This document shows positions 10,840 through 21,317 of a stretch of DNA of 64,000 bases, piece after piece. The stretch is from Antedon mediterranea (taxonomy: Eukaryota > Echinodermata > Crinoidea > Comatulida > Antedonidae), in contig NC_092676.1 in assembly GCF_964355755.1 (NCBI RefSeq), forward strand, positions 13,996,288 through 14,060,287, written 5' to 3'. The position numbers and the translations under genes are program-made. The stretch's first letter is position 1; each line of letters starts with the position of its first letter. Below the pieces are notes generated by a model, which saw only the letters and a program-made list of their open reading frames with translations, ran no database searches and was not told the origin of the DNA.

Positions 10840-12900
10840 ATTCATCTTATGACTCTTGCTGGTTCCCCAAGTACATCTTCATTATATTAAGACTCCTTTA
10901 TTACTCATGCTCTTAAGTACAGCATTCATTATATGACTCATGCTGGTTTCCCTACTACCACCACATAATTTCTTATGCTGGTTCATTATATTACTCATGC
11001 TCTTAAGTACTGCATTCATTACATGACTCATGCTGGTTTCCCTACTACCACCACATAATTTCTTATGCTGGTTCATTACCTACCCCCACATACGGCGGTG
11101 TTTTATCACTCATGCTCTTAAGTACAGCATCCATTTTATGACTCATGCTGGTTTCACTACTACCACCACATAATTTCTTATGCTGGTTCATTAACCCTTC
11201 TACCACCACATAATTTCTTATGCTGGTTCATTACCTACCTCCACATACGGCGGTGTTTTATCACTCATGCCCTTAAGTACAGCATTCTTTATATGACTCA
11301 TGCTGGTTATATGACTCATGCTGGTTTCACTACTACCACCACATAATTTCTTATGCTGGTTCACCATTATATGAATAATACCACCACATAATTTCTTATG
11401 CTGGTTTACCATTATATGACTACTACCACCACATAATTTCTTATGCTGGTTCACCATTATATGAATACTACCACCACATAATTTCTTATGCTGGTTTACC
11501 ATTATATGAATACTACCACCACATAATTTCTTATGCTGGTTTACCATTATATGACTACTACCACCACATAATTTCTTATGCTGGTTCACCATTATATAAC
11601 TACTACCACCACATAATTTCTTATGCTGGTTTACCATTATATGACTACTACCACCACATAATTTCTTATGCTGGTTCACCATTATATGACTACTACCACC
11701 ACATAATTTCTTATGCTGGTTTACCATTATATGACTACTACCACCACATAATTTCTTATGCTGGTTCACCATTATATGAATACTACCACCACATAATTTC
11801 TTATGCTGGTTCACCATTATATGAATACTACCACCACATAATTTCTTATGCTGGTTTACCATTATATGAATACTACCACCACATAATTTCTTATGCTGGT
11901 TTACCATTATATGACTACTACCACCACATAATTTCTTATGCTGGTTCACCATTATATGACTACTACCACCACATAATTTCTTATGCTGGTTTACCATTAT
12001 ATGACTACTACCACCACATAATTTCTTATGCTGGTTCACCATTATATGACTACTACCACCACATAATTTCCTATGCTGGTTTACCATTATATGACTACTA
12101 CCACCACATAATTTCTTATGCTGGTTCACCATTATATGACTACTACCACCACATAATTTCTTATGCTGGTTTACCATTATATGACTACTACCACCACATA
12201 ATTTCTTATGCTGGTTTACCATTATATGACTACTACCACCACATAATTTCTTATGCTGGTTTACCATTATATGACTACTACCACCACATAATTTCTTATG
12301 CTGGTTTACCATTATATGACTACTACCACCACATAATTTCTTATGCTGGTTCACCATTATATGACTACTACCACCACATAATTTCTTATGCTGGTTTACC
12401 ATTATATTACTACTACCACCACATAATTTCTTATGCTGGTTTACCATTATATGACTACTACCACCACATAATTTCTTATGCTGGTTCATTCATTATATTA
12501 TGACTCATGCTGGTTCCCCTATTACCACCACATAATTACTTATGCTGGTTCATTAACCCTACTACCACCACATAATTTCTTATGCTGGTTCATTACCCAC
12601 CCCCACATACGGCGGTGTTTTTATCACTCATGCCCTTAAGTACAGCATTCATTATATGACTCATGCTGGTTTCCCTACTACCACCGCATAATTACTTATG
12701 CTGGTTCATTAACTACCCCCACATACGGCGGTGTTTTATCACTCATGCTCTTAAGTACAGCATTCATTATATGACTCATGCTGGTTATATGACTCATGCT
12801 GGTCCCCCTACTATCACCCCATACGGCGGTGGTGTCTTATCACCCTCCTCTAAGTACAGCATTTCTTTAAATGACTCATGCTGGTTTCATTCTCTACCCC
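10840..12900. repeat. Composite minisatellite in the YR element leader
   Basis: A tandem array. Its outer parts (10840-11330 and 12490-12900) are longer irregular units that join 'catacggcggtgttttatca', 'tcttaagtacagcattcat', 'atgactcatgctggtt' and 'accaccacataatttcttat'. Its centre is the pure 45-bp array described separately. The array lies wholly between repeat A1 and the gag start. Confidence 0.9.
11330..12490. repeat. 45-bp minisatellite core, 26 units, codon-phased
   Basis: About 26 head-to-tail 45-bp units, each containing accaccacataatttcttat, tgctggtt(c/t)accattat and atga. Variation is nearly confined to c/t in ggtt(c/t)acc, c/a in tatga(c/a)tact and rare single changes. Because 45 is divisible by 3, frames stay open: the - strand gives a 423-codon frame (11218-12489) of 15-residue units (VNQHKKLCGGSSHIM), and one + strand frame is open in most units too. 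An open frame here is expected from the period and is weak evidence for a protein. Confidence 0.92.
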
Positions 12901-13042
12901 AATGCTGACTTTTGTCTCCAATCTTTTTTTTTTCCCTCCTTTAACATGGTTGCAGGGCCCTTTTCCCCTGCAACTTGATGATATCTGTCCACACACATTT
13001 TTCTTTCCGTCTTAATTGCACAACGATTTTCTTACAGATACA

Positions 13043-13780
13043 CCATGTCAGGACGGAAAAGAACTAACAAGAGGTAAAAAATACGGCACCAAAAAAAAAA
13101 AAAAAAAAAAAAAAAAAGAATTGTGCCAGTACCTGAATTTGACATAAATAAGAATTAAAGGACATGAGGCATATCGTCGAAACCCTGGTAACTTCTGTGG
13201 TTGAGATTAATGTCGCTAAGCCGAACCTACCGGCAGCTCTCTTCCTCAAACCCCCTACCTTGTCAAAAACTTAAAGAGAAAATAATCTCCCACAAATTCA
13301 TCGAGCTGCACAATCTGCTCGACTTCAACAGCGCAGCGGAAGCTTTGACGCTAACGTTCACTGGTACCTTTGAACTTGTGCCTAAGCCCAAATGCCGCAT
13401 CTCAAACGAACACAACTGGCACTAGGCCTTTCACGACTTTGCCACAATTTTATTTAAGTAAATATACGCAGGACATCTTAATTATTTTAAGTATATTAAA
13501 TACCTCATGCGCAGTCATCCAAATTAATGGTACTTTTACGACTGATAATTTCGAATGGCTACTGAGTACACACTTTGCTCTTGGTCATCGGTTCGAGCCG
13601 ACCTCCTGCATAAACTAGACGCAACGAGCTAACCATAAACCTCTAACCCATCCAACCGTGGAGCGTCCACTCGGCTTCTCCTTCCATAACAGATTCAATA
13701 GATGTGTCCAGACAAACTGTCAGTATCGCCACTCGTTTTTCAGTGCTCGGGATCCCAATAATTCCCACTAGAATAAGCGC
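13043..13780 (+). pseudogene. Gag-like gene of the YR retrotransposon, decayed
   Basis: An ATG at 13043 (MSGRKRTNKR) is followed by a stop, a run of about 26 A (13091-13117) and a frame at 13201-13425 with SHKFIELHNLLDF. Another frame reads AFHDFATILFK, a stop, then YFKYIKYLMRSHPN and a W-x-FYD...FRMAT motif. The FIELH.LL block and the later W..YD..FR motif are features I associate with gag proteins of DIRS/Ngaro elements. At least three frame changes and several stops exclude function. Its place, between leader and RT, fits gag. Confidence 0.6.
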
Positions 13781-14220
13781 ACTCCTATCTGGTTACAAAC
13801 ACCACGCTTACTTAACCCTATGTTTCGCTCATGGCTTCTACCTTACATGGGGCTGCTTTTACAGCAACTAACTCCCAAGCTATCATCAACAACCTTCCGG
13901 AAATTCCGTACCTGAAAAATGTCGTATCCTCCACAACCTCTCCTATCCCTACGACTCAAACGCTGTCAATCACAACATCCCTGGGTTTTGCATAACAGTT
14001 CATTACGAAACAATTGCCAACGCAATAGACATAATTGACATACACAATCACCCGGCATTCATGGCCAAGACGGACACCAGTGACGCATACAGACTAATAC
14101 ATTTACATCCCACTCAATATCACCTCACAGGTTTCACGTGGTTAGGCCAGTATTACTACGATAAAACGCTTCCCCAAGGCGGCGGATCTTCGTGTCAAAT
14201 ATTCAATAAGTTTTCTGACG
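13781..14220 (+). pseudogene. Reverse transcriptase of the YR element, first part
   Basis: The frame includes RILHNLSYPYDSNAVNHNIP, FMAKTDTSDAYRLIHLHP (motif A with catalytic Asp), GFTWLGQYYYDKTLPQGGGS (motif B region) and SCQIFNKFSD, where it is cut by the LINE. The pattern 'D..dAyr.i..hp......f.w...yy.d..LP.G...s' is typical of DIRS-order RTs. A stop lies upstream near 13870. The reading continues after the LINE at 19018 in the same sense. Confidence 0.8.
14208..14220 (+). repeat. Target-site duplication, left copy (LINE insertion)
   Basis: aagttttctgacg, repeated exactly at 19005-19017 on the far side of the LINE. It lies inside the RT reading frame of the host YR element. Confidence 0.92.
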
Positions 14221-14817
14221 TTGACGTTGTTTTACGTTGACAAATTACAAGCACCATTACCAAGATTCCTGAGCATAAATGACTTTAAAGTTAGGCTCTT
14301 CCACAATGGGCAAACAGATGAAAGGATCAAATGCTCAAGGTGTTTAAAGATCGGTCATAATGCATCCAAATGTTCAAATAACATCGTATGCATGGCATGT
14401 GGATTAGAAGGGCATAGAAAAGATGAGTGCAGTGCGGAAAAGTTATTACTTAACGACTCTGGAGAACAACTAATTCAAGATATGTGGGAACGTGTCATCG
14501 TTAAGAACAATACGAAAGATGCTAACACACATGAAAACAAAGAAATTATTAATGAAGAAGTTTCAAGCTCGGAGGAAAGTACAGGCAGTGAAGAGGAAGA
14601 CAAGGAAGAAAGTGAAAGGCATGAACTTCAAGAGAAGCAAGGCAAGATCACGGACTTCCTTAAACAAGCCTCAACCAGCGAGAAGAAGGTAAAGGGAAAA
14701 GTGATTAACACCAACGAACAAAAGGATGACGAGGAAAACATCTCTCCTACCTTGCCAGGCTCAAAGAGAAGAAGAAAATCCGGTAAAAGTAAAAAACAAG
14801 TAACTATAGAAAAGTGA
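14221..14817 (+). CDS. LINE ORF1 protein, C-terminal part, two zinc knuckles
   Basis: 198 codons, open from the insertion junction (first codon TTG) to a TGA. Two CCHC knuckles (C-x2-C-x4-H-x4-C) lie at residues about 38-51 (CSRCLKIGHNASKC) and 57-70 (CMACGLEGHRKDEC). They are followed by an acidic stretch rich in E and S (about 100-140) and a basic tail (KRRRKSGKSKK). ORF1 proteins bind the element RNA in ribonucleoprotein particles (family knowledge). The N-terminal part was lost at insertion. ORF2 starts about 108 bp downstream. Confidence 0.8.
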   Translation: MTLFYVDKLQAPLPRFLSINDFKVRLFHNGQTDERIKCSRCLKIGHNASKCSNNIVCMACGLEGHRKDECSAEKLLLNDSGEQLIQDMWERVIVKNNTKDANTHENKEIINEEVSSSEESTGSEEEDKEESERHELQEKQGKITDFLKQASTSEKKVKGKVINTNEQKDDEENISPTLPGSKRRRKSGKSKKQVTIEK

Positions 14818-14925
14818 GAGTGTTATACTATAATAGTTGTGCATGCTACTTTCGCTATTTTCCTTTAATACTGGTATTAATGTGTGTATGTATAATTACC
14901 AATGGTTCTTTAAATAAACCGATCA

Positions 14926-17900
14926 ATGTTTAATTCAAATTTTCATTGTATCTCGTTAAATATACGAGGTTTGCGTGATAATACCAAGCAATTACAAATT
15001 GAAAAATGGTGTAAAGATCAAAAAACGGATGTGGTACTGTTACAGGAAACACATCTTACACAAGATTTATTTAAAAAATTCAAATCGATTTGGAAAGGTG
15101 ATTGTGTACATAGTATTAATAACTCGACTAGTGCAGGCGTGTCGATTTTATTCAGAAAAGGTTTCAATTATAAAGTGATAAAGCAAAGTGTAGGTAAAAA
15201 TGGGAGATATATAATTATTAAAACAGAAATTAATAATAAGATTTTTGCGTTCATTAATGTATATGCCCCAAATAATAGCAAAATGAGAAGCACATTCTTT
15301 AGAGATTTAAATAATATCATTTCAAATTTTATTGATATTGACAGTGATAGAATTATTTTGGGGGGTGATATTAATTGCGTACTTGATAGACGTTGTGACC
15401 AAAAAAATAGTGCTGATAGAAAAGACACATCTGTGTTTACGGTTAAGCATTTTATGAACAAATTGATGTTAAAAGATGCATGGAGAATTACAAATCCAAA
15501 CAAAATACAATTTACTTGGCGTAGAAAACATAACCAAATTTATAGAAGACTAGATTATTGGTTTACCTCTAAAAATATTGTTGAATACAATGAAATAATA
15601 TCATGTGATATTAGGCCAGCAATACTAACAGATCATCAAGCAATATCAATTAAAATTGGGTTACATCAATCTAAAAGGGGTCCTAGCTATTGGAAGCTTA
15701 ATAATGATTTGTTGAAAAATATGGATTATCAAGACCATATTAGAGATATTATACATAATACCAAATACAACGAAAGTATCCTTAGCCCTGATTTAATTTG
15801 GGAAATTATAAAAGTGAAGGTTAAAGACTTTTCGATTTTTTACAGTAAAAAAATAAATAAAGAAAAAATTAAAAAAAAGGAAAAGCTTCAGAAGCAATTA
15901 AAAATTCTAAATGAAGCAATTGACCAGACTTGCACCCGTGAAAATGAATGTATTCTGACTGAAATTGAAGAAAAAACAAAAGTTCTAGAAAAAATTTATG
16001 AAAAGGAGGCGAAGGGTGCATATATACGTTCACGACTACAATGGATGGAAGAAGGTGAACGGAGTACTAAGTATTTTCTTGGGCTAGAGAAAAATAACGG
16101 TACAAAAAAACATATAAAAAGTATAAAAAAAGAAAATGGGACAATATTAACAAAACCTCAGAAAATCCTTAGTGAAGAAGTAAATTTCTTTAAACAATTA
16201 TATAGTAATAAGGATATTCCCTCAGCGGACATAAACAAATACTTAAATAATTCAAATGTATATATTTTATCAGAAGATGAGTACAAGGTATGTGAAGGCC
16301 CAATAACAATAGCTGAATGCGAACAAGCTATTAAAAAAATGAAGCTAAACAAGGCTCCGGGATGTGATGGATTGCCAGTGGAATTCTATAAATTATTTTG
16401 GAATGATATCAAACATATTGCTTGTAATGCCATAAACGAATGTTATAACAAAAATGAAATGAGTCACACGCAGAAACGCGGAGTGATCAATTTACTTTAT
16501 AAAAAAGGTGACAAACAAATTTTAGAAAACTGGCGGCCTATAACTCTATTAAACACTGATTATAAGATGTTAACTCGTATATTATGTACAAGATTAAAAA
16601 AGATTATTGCAAATATAATTGACAATGATCAAAAAGGATATATTAAAGGGCGTTTTGCGGGTGAAAATATAAGATTAATTAATGATATTCTATTCTATAC
16701 CAAAGATGAAGATATTGATGGTGCAATGTTATCACTTGACTTTAGTAAAGCTTTTGATTCTGTGAATAGGGAATTCATGTTCAAAGTATTAAAGAAGTTT
16801 AATTTTGGAGATTCTTTTCGTAAATGGGTATCAACAATTTATAATAATACCGAATGTGTAATTGTAAATAATGGATGGATTTCTGAAAGTTTTCAAATGA
16901 ATAGTGGTATAAGACAGGGTTGTCCTTTGTCAGCGTTATTGTTTATTTTAACTGTAGAAATCATGGCCTGTAATATAAGAAATGATGTGAATTTTGTAGG
17001 CATAGCTGTCCCCGACCCGGTGCAAAATGAAGAAATACGCATCGCCCAATTAGCGGACGACACAGTTATCTTTACTGGGAATGAGGATAGTATTGAGATA
17101 GGTTTAAATATTGTTACCAACGTTTGTAAAGTATCAGGTATGAGCCTTAACAAAAGAAAAACAAATGCCATGTGGATTGGTAGAAATATAAATAAAATTG
17201 AAAAACCATGTAACTTAAATTGGGTTAAAAAACCAATTAAAATTTTAGGAATATATGTAGGTTATAAAAAGGATGAATGTCAAGAACTAAACTGGGCTAA
17301 TAAATTGTTAAGTTTAGAAAGACTACTCAACACGTGGAAAGGTAGAAACCTTACATATTTTGGAAAAGTTACAATTTTAAAGAGTCTCGGTTTATCTAAA
17401 CTAATTTATAACGCCTCTATAATTGATGTACCAAATTATGTTGTTTTACAGGTGAATAAACTGACATACGATTTCCTATGGAATGGAAAAGGGGAAAAAA
17501 TTAAAAGAAAGACATTAATTGGCAAGCTAAAAGATGGAGGTATTAATATGCCGGATTTTGCATTACAGGTCAAAGCGCTCAAGGTTGCATGGGCGAGAAA
17601 ATTAATATGTAGAAAGCATGTGAGATGGAAGCTATTACCAACATATTATATAAATAAGTTTGGAAATGAAAGATTGTTCTTTAGTATGTCAAATATTAAC
17701 CTGGTAAATTGCATTACTTTGAAAAACATTCCTCCTTTTTATTTAAAAGTGATACAATGTTGTACTGAATTTAACGAAAACTGCTGCCATGAAATCAATA
17801 CTTATGAAGAAGTTGTTAATCAAAGTTTATGGGGAAACAAATATATTGTGTACAAAAAAAGGTCTTTGTTTTATAAAAATTGGTTTGATTCAGGATTTAA

Positions 17901-18642
17901 AAAAATATTTGATATAATTAATTTTAACCGTTTGAAAACATCTAATGAAATCCTTGAAACACTACGTAATAAAATAAACTGGCTCATGGAATATGCTTCC
18001 TTAGTTGATGCTATTCCAAAAGATTGGATTAATATAATTAAAAATTACAACAAGAACGGGCCTACAAATATAAAAGATGAGTGCATCATAACTAATGACG
18101 CCTATATGCTGGAAACAAAACTTATATATTCGTGCTTTATTAAAGAAAAATTTATTTATCCGCATGTAATGGGCAAATGGAATATGGCCTTTAACACTCA
18201 GAAAATAAATTGGAGTGACGTTTGGATAAAAAAAGTGAAAAATGAAAAAAACAAAAAATATGCACAACTAAATTACAAGCTGTTGAACAAAATTGTTCCG
18301 ACTAATCAAAGGCTTCATAAGTGGCATGTGAAAATGAATAATGTATGTGACTTATGTGGGGTAATTGAAGACGAAAAACACATGTTTTTTGAATGCATAC
18401 GAAATAAAACTTTATGGACAAACATAGATAACATTTTTAAAAATATTGACAATGGCAGAAGCTCTTTTAGAGAACTTCTTTTAGGGTCTGATTGTGAATA
18501 CAAAAATGACTTATATTCAATTGCTGTCTTCTCAATATATAACATTAAGATTTTAACTGAATTAAACAAACCAGTGTGTAAAAACTCTTGGATTGTATTT
18601 AAGTCTATTGTTAAGGATCTGAACAAACTAACGCTCATATAA
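14926..18642 (+). CDS. LINE ORF2: endonuclease, reverse transcriptase, zinc finger
   Basis: 1,238 codons without a break, ATG to TAA. Residues 1-240 form an APE-type endonuclease (LNIRGLRD near 13, QETHL with E41, RLDYWF, LTDHQAI with D236-H237). RT motifs: the WRPITLLNTDYK region near 545, LSLDFSKAFD with D605, GIRQGCPLSALLF, and QLADDTVIF with D711-D712. A C-terminal CCHC zinc finger begins at about residue 1140 (CDLCGVIEDEKHMFFEC). This layout fits L1-group elements of the Tx1 kind. The protein nicks target DNA and primes cDNA synthesis there. All key residues are present, so it may be active in trans even though this copy lacks its 5' end. Confidence 0.93.
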   Translation: MFNSNFHCISLNIRGLRDNTKQLQIEKWCKDQKTDVVLLQETHLTQDLFKKFKSIWKGDCVHSINNSTSAGVSILFRKGFNYKVIKQSVGKNGRYIIIKTEINNKIFAFINVYAPNNSKMRSTFFRDLNNIISNFIDIDSDRIILGGDINCVLDRRCDQKNSADRKDTSVFTVKHFMNKLMLKDAWRITNPNKIQFTWRRKHNQIYRRLDYWFTSKNIVEYNEIISCDIRPAILTDHQAISIKIGLHQSKRGPSYWKLNNDLLKNMDYQDHIRDIIHNTKYNESILSPDLIWEIIKVKVKDFSIFYSKKINKEKIKKKEKLQKQLKILNEAIDQTCTRENECILTEIEEKTKVLEKIYEKEAKGAYIRSRLQWMEEGERSTKYFLGLEKNNGTKKHIKSIKKENGTILTKPQKILSEEVNFFKQLYSNKDIPSADINKYLNNSNVYILSEDEYKVCEGPITIAECEQAIKKMKLNKAPGCDGLPVEFYKLFWNDIKHIACNAINECYNKNEMSHTQKRGVINLLYKKGDKQILENWRPITLLNTDYKMLTRILCTRLKKIIANIIDNDQKGYIKGRFAGENIRLINDILFYTKDEDIDGAMLSLDFSKAFDSVNREFMFKVLKKFNFGDSFRKWVSTIYNNTECVIVNNGWISESFQMNSGIRQGCPLSALLFILTVEIMACNIRNDVNFVGIAVPDPVQNEEIRIAQLADDTVIFTGNEDSIEIGLNIVTNVCKVSGMSLNKRKTNAMWIGRNINKIEKPCNLNWVKKPIKILGIYVGYKKDECQELNWANKLLSLERLLNTWKGRNLTYFGKVTILKSLGLSKLIYNASIIDVPNYVVLQVNKLTYDFLWNGKGEKIKRKTLIGKLKDGGINMPDFALQVKALKVAWARKLICRKHVRWKLLPTYYINKFGNERLFFSMSNINLVNCITLKNIPPFYLKVIQCCTEFNENCCHEINTYEEVVNQSLWGNKYIVYKKRSLFYKNWFDSGFKKIFDIINFNRLKTSNEILETLRNKINWLMEYASLVDAIPKDWINIIKNYNKNGPTNIKDECIITNDAYMLETKLIYSCFIKEKFIYPHVMGKWNMAFNTQKINWSDVWIKKVKNEKNKKYAQLNYKLLNKIVPTNQRLHKWHVKMNNVCDLCGVIEDEKHMFFECIRNKTLWTNIDNIFKNIDNGRSSFRELLLGSDCEYKNDLYSIAVFSIYNIKILTELNKPVCKNSWIVFKSIVKDLNKLTLI

Positions 18643-19004
18643 TGTTAAAAGAGTTACCGGTACCTAATAAATTTATTAAACGTTGTTTTATATCTTTGTA
18701 TATAATGTCTATAAGATGTATATAAATGGTATGTATATTGTCTGTGTACAATGTGAATAATAACAAACCATGAAAGCAGGAGGATAATATTGGAAACAAT
18801 ATGTGAAAAACTAAAATTTACAAAAATTACTGATATTTTTTTTTTGAGCAGAAAAAGATAAAGAAAAATGTAGAATATTAACGGAAAACAATATAATTAA
18901 AGAAAGAACATATGAAGACAGATATTACTGATTTATTTGTAATGTATTTAATTATGATATGAAAGAATAAAGGTGGTGGTTCACGCCACAAAAGAGAAAA
19001 AAAA

Positions 19005-19017
19005 AAGTTTTCTGACG
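19005..19017 (+). repeat. Target-site duplication, right copy
   Basis: aagttttctgacg, exact match to 14208-14220; the first bases merge with the A-rich LINE tail. Confidence 0.92.
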
Positions 19018-19240
19018 GAGTGAAATTTTTCCTTATAAAAAAGTTAAAACAGCCCAATAACGTGAAAATATTAGACGACATCCTCGTCATTGAAGACACA
19101 CACCAACTGTGTGCGAACTCCTTGAAGATATCCAAGGCGCTTGCTAACCGCGGTGGCATACCTCTAGCACCGCACAAAACAATTTCACCCACCACCACCA
19201 TTTCCTTCCTGGGTATTGAACTTGATTTACAGAAAATGTA
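19018..19240 (+). pseudogene. Reverse transcriptase of the YR element, second part
   Basis: The reading resumes in frame after the LINE with VKFFLIKKLKQPNNVKILDD, then ILVIEDT (the LDD that replaces YxDD in this group), ALANRGGIPLAPHKT and TTISFLGIELDLQKM, before a stop. Position and motifs show this is the continuation of 13781-14220. LDDIL retains the two aspartates. Confidence 0.85.
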
Positions 19241-20020
19241 AGACAGGCTTCCATCTGAGATAATAAAATTACGTTACTCCCTTTAAAGTTCAAAACTTCA
19301 CTCAACTACATTGAGAGCCCCCCAATCTCTTTGAAAAGCTACAATTTGCCACCTGGGTTATACCCTCTGGACTGGCGTTCCTAAGAAGGCTTAATGCCCT
19401 AACGGCCGGTCTAACTAACCCCTTTTCAACTATTCACCTTTCTGACTCAGCAAAGGAGGATCTCCAAATTTGGGCCGACTTTCTTAGCAAACACAATGGC
19501 GTTACCATTTTTCACCCCCACAAAAATTTGACTCGCAGCGTTTACATTTCTCCTCTGATGCCTCAAAAACCGCACTTGGTGCGACCTTCCAAAAGTTCTG
19601 GATTCAAGGCCGCTGGCCGGAAACTTGGAAAATGTTCGACATCATGGTTCTCGAAATTTACCCCATCTATGTCATGCTTTCGATTTTTGCAAAACAGCTA
19701 GCCAACACCCATGTAGTTTTCCACTGTGATAACCTAGCTGATGTATATGTGCTTAACAAAAAATTGTCATCAAACGAAAAGGTCATGAGAGTGGTTCGCG
19801 CTATCGTCCTTTTGTTACTACTAAACAACATTCAGTTTACAGCCAGGCACATCCCTGGTAAGCAAAACAGGATATGTGACGCTCTTTCTCGTTTTCAGGA
19901 AACGGAGGCCATGCTAGAGGAGCACAGTATGAACCGCACACCGCTAAAGATACCAAAGCACTTACAACCAATCTACTTCGAACCACTAAACAACTCAAGA
20001 TCCTCACACGAGAGCTAATG
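19241..20020 (+). pseudogene. RNase H domain of the YR element, with decayed linker
   Basis: After a stop, a degraded linker (LPSEIIKLR and onward, several stops) leads at about 19530 to FSSDASKTALGATFQKFW, then VLEIYPIYVMLSIFAKQLAN, VVFHCDNLADVYVLNKK and FTARHIPGKQNRICDALSRF (19632-19990). The D (SDAS), E (LEIYPI), D (CDN) set and the HIPG..N...DALSR block are the RNase H signature of DIRS-group elements. The domain removes RNA from the RNA-DNA hybrid. The domain itself is open, but stops upstream separate it from RT. Confidence 0.82.
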
Positions 20021-20029
20021 TGGAACTCA

Positions 20030-20760
20030 TTAAGTAAATGAACCGCTAGTAACTTTAAAAGCAAATGGCACCATTTTAACCAATTCGGGAAATCACTAAG
20101 CCTTCCGCTACCAGCGACTCCACAGACAATTGTTCTCTATGTAAGTAAGCTGACTAAAAATGCACTGGCGATTTCCACGATTCGAAACTACCTTAGCCCA
20201 GTGTCATTCGTGCACAGGGTATCATTTATGGAAGACCTTACCGCAAATCCAGCAGTCAGCAATTTATGCAGAGGAGTAGCGAAACAAAAAACCAACTCTC
20301 CATCCAAACCGATCAGACCGCCGGTCACCTCCGACATTCTTGTAACGCTAATTGGACATATGCGAGGTAGCATGAAATCCAAATACGAATTCATCCTATA
20401 CAGAGCCTTGTTCATAATATGTTACTTCGCATGCCTCAGAGCATGGAGTAAACTCCATGCTCAGAGCCAGTGAAGCAGTAGTCTCCAAGGCCGCAGAACA
20501 CACACTAATGCTATAAACAATTAGCTCGCCATGCTAGTCTGGAACATACACAGTTTAACACTCATTCTTTCAGAATCGGTCGAGCTACCGACCTTCACCA
20601 ACTTTGACACTCTCACCAAGACATTTTGATTTTTGGACGATGGTCGAACCACATAACTTTGTCAAATACAGCGTTGTAAATATGGGTGCTGGCTGGTTGG
20701 CATATTTCCTAAGCATGACTGGGTATTAAGCGTCAAGCTTAAACAAAGTTTGATACTTAT
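20030..20760 (+). pseudogene. Tyrosine recombinase of the YR element, inactivated
   Basis: The N-terminal core-binding part reads TPQTIVLYVSKLTKNALAIS, IRNYLSPVSFVHRV and NPAVSNLCRGVAKQK, followed by the first catalytic arginine region (CYFACLRAWS, about 20418-20450). Another frame gives HSFRIGRATD at 20563 (the H-x-x-R box) and then FGRWSNHITLSNT at 20632. In relatives the last motif reads GRW.S.af..Y, with the nucleophilic tyrosine. Here that position (20665-20667, AAT) reads asparagine. Frameshift, stops and loss of tyrosine make it inactive. The recombinase would integrate the circular element DNA. Confidence 0.75.
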
Positions 20761-20847
20761 TTTTTCTGTATATCGTTTTACTTATTTTATTTTTGTTTTC
20801 TTTCGGTGACAGCATAGGTTGCACCGCCAATTATAATCATATGTTCA

Positions 20848-21240
20848 ATCGGAGTCAACACGTTGCTCCAGGTAGACTAATAAGTTATTTATATGTTTTC
20901 GGTATTGCACCGTTTATTAAACTCAATTCTCAAACGCGTACTGGAGTCAACACATGTTGCCCCAGGCAGACTAATGTAGATTGTTTCTATACGTTTTTCG
21001 GTGCCAACATTTGATTACACTGCCTACCTAATTAAAATGTTTAAACATGTACTGGAGTCAACACATGTTGCTCCAGGTAGACTAATGTAGGTGTTTCTAT
21101 ACGTTTTTCGATGTCAATATTTGGTTGCTCCACCTATCAGGCACTAATGGTCAACCGGGTACTGGAGTCAACACATGTTGCTCCAGGTAGACTATGTAGA
21201 TAGTTTCTATACGTTCTGGGTGTCAACATATGTTGCACCA
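20848..21240 (+). repeat. Tandem ~110-bp repeat with a hairpin in each unit
   Basis: Four units starting at about 20848, 20939, 21050 and 21160. Each begins (tact)ggagtcaacacatgttgc followed by tccaggtagactaatgtag and a 'tttctatacgtttttcg' block. The head of each unit is an inverted repeat (ggag-caaca / tgttg-ctcc). It lies between the recombinase gene and repeat B1, inside the YR element's 3' untranslated part. Confidence 0.8.
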
Positions 21241-21317
21241 TCATCTGAATGGCTTGTCATCGGTTCTACCTGCACTTAATTTGGGCTGCTTCGTTGGCCC
21301 CTTCGTTGCCAACTGTG

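Larger units (their letters stand above)
14221..19004 (+). mobile_element. L1/Tx1-type LINE inserted in the YR element
   Basis: A 4,784-bp insertion bounded by the 13-bp target duplication aagttttctgacg. It carries the end of ORF1, an intact ORF2, a 362-bp 3' region with AATAAA at about 18966 and a short A-rich tail (gagaaaaaaaaa). ORF1 is open right up to the left junction and no upstream start is present, so the copy is 5'-truncated inside ORF1. Intact ORF2 inside a decayed host element indicates a relatively young insertion. Confidence 0.92.

Noticed and set aside
11218-12489. A 423-residue repeat protein on the - strand (VNQHKKLCGGS units)
   Set aside because: The open frame follows from a 45-bp period lacking stops; no start context, no non-repetitive domain and no conservation evidence. 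Kept as a minisatellite.
13070-13120. Poly-A run as the tail of a separate retrogene insertion
   Set aside because: No target duplication and gag-like coding on both sides; more likely an expanded A run inside gag.
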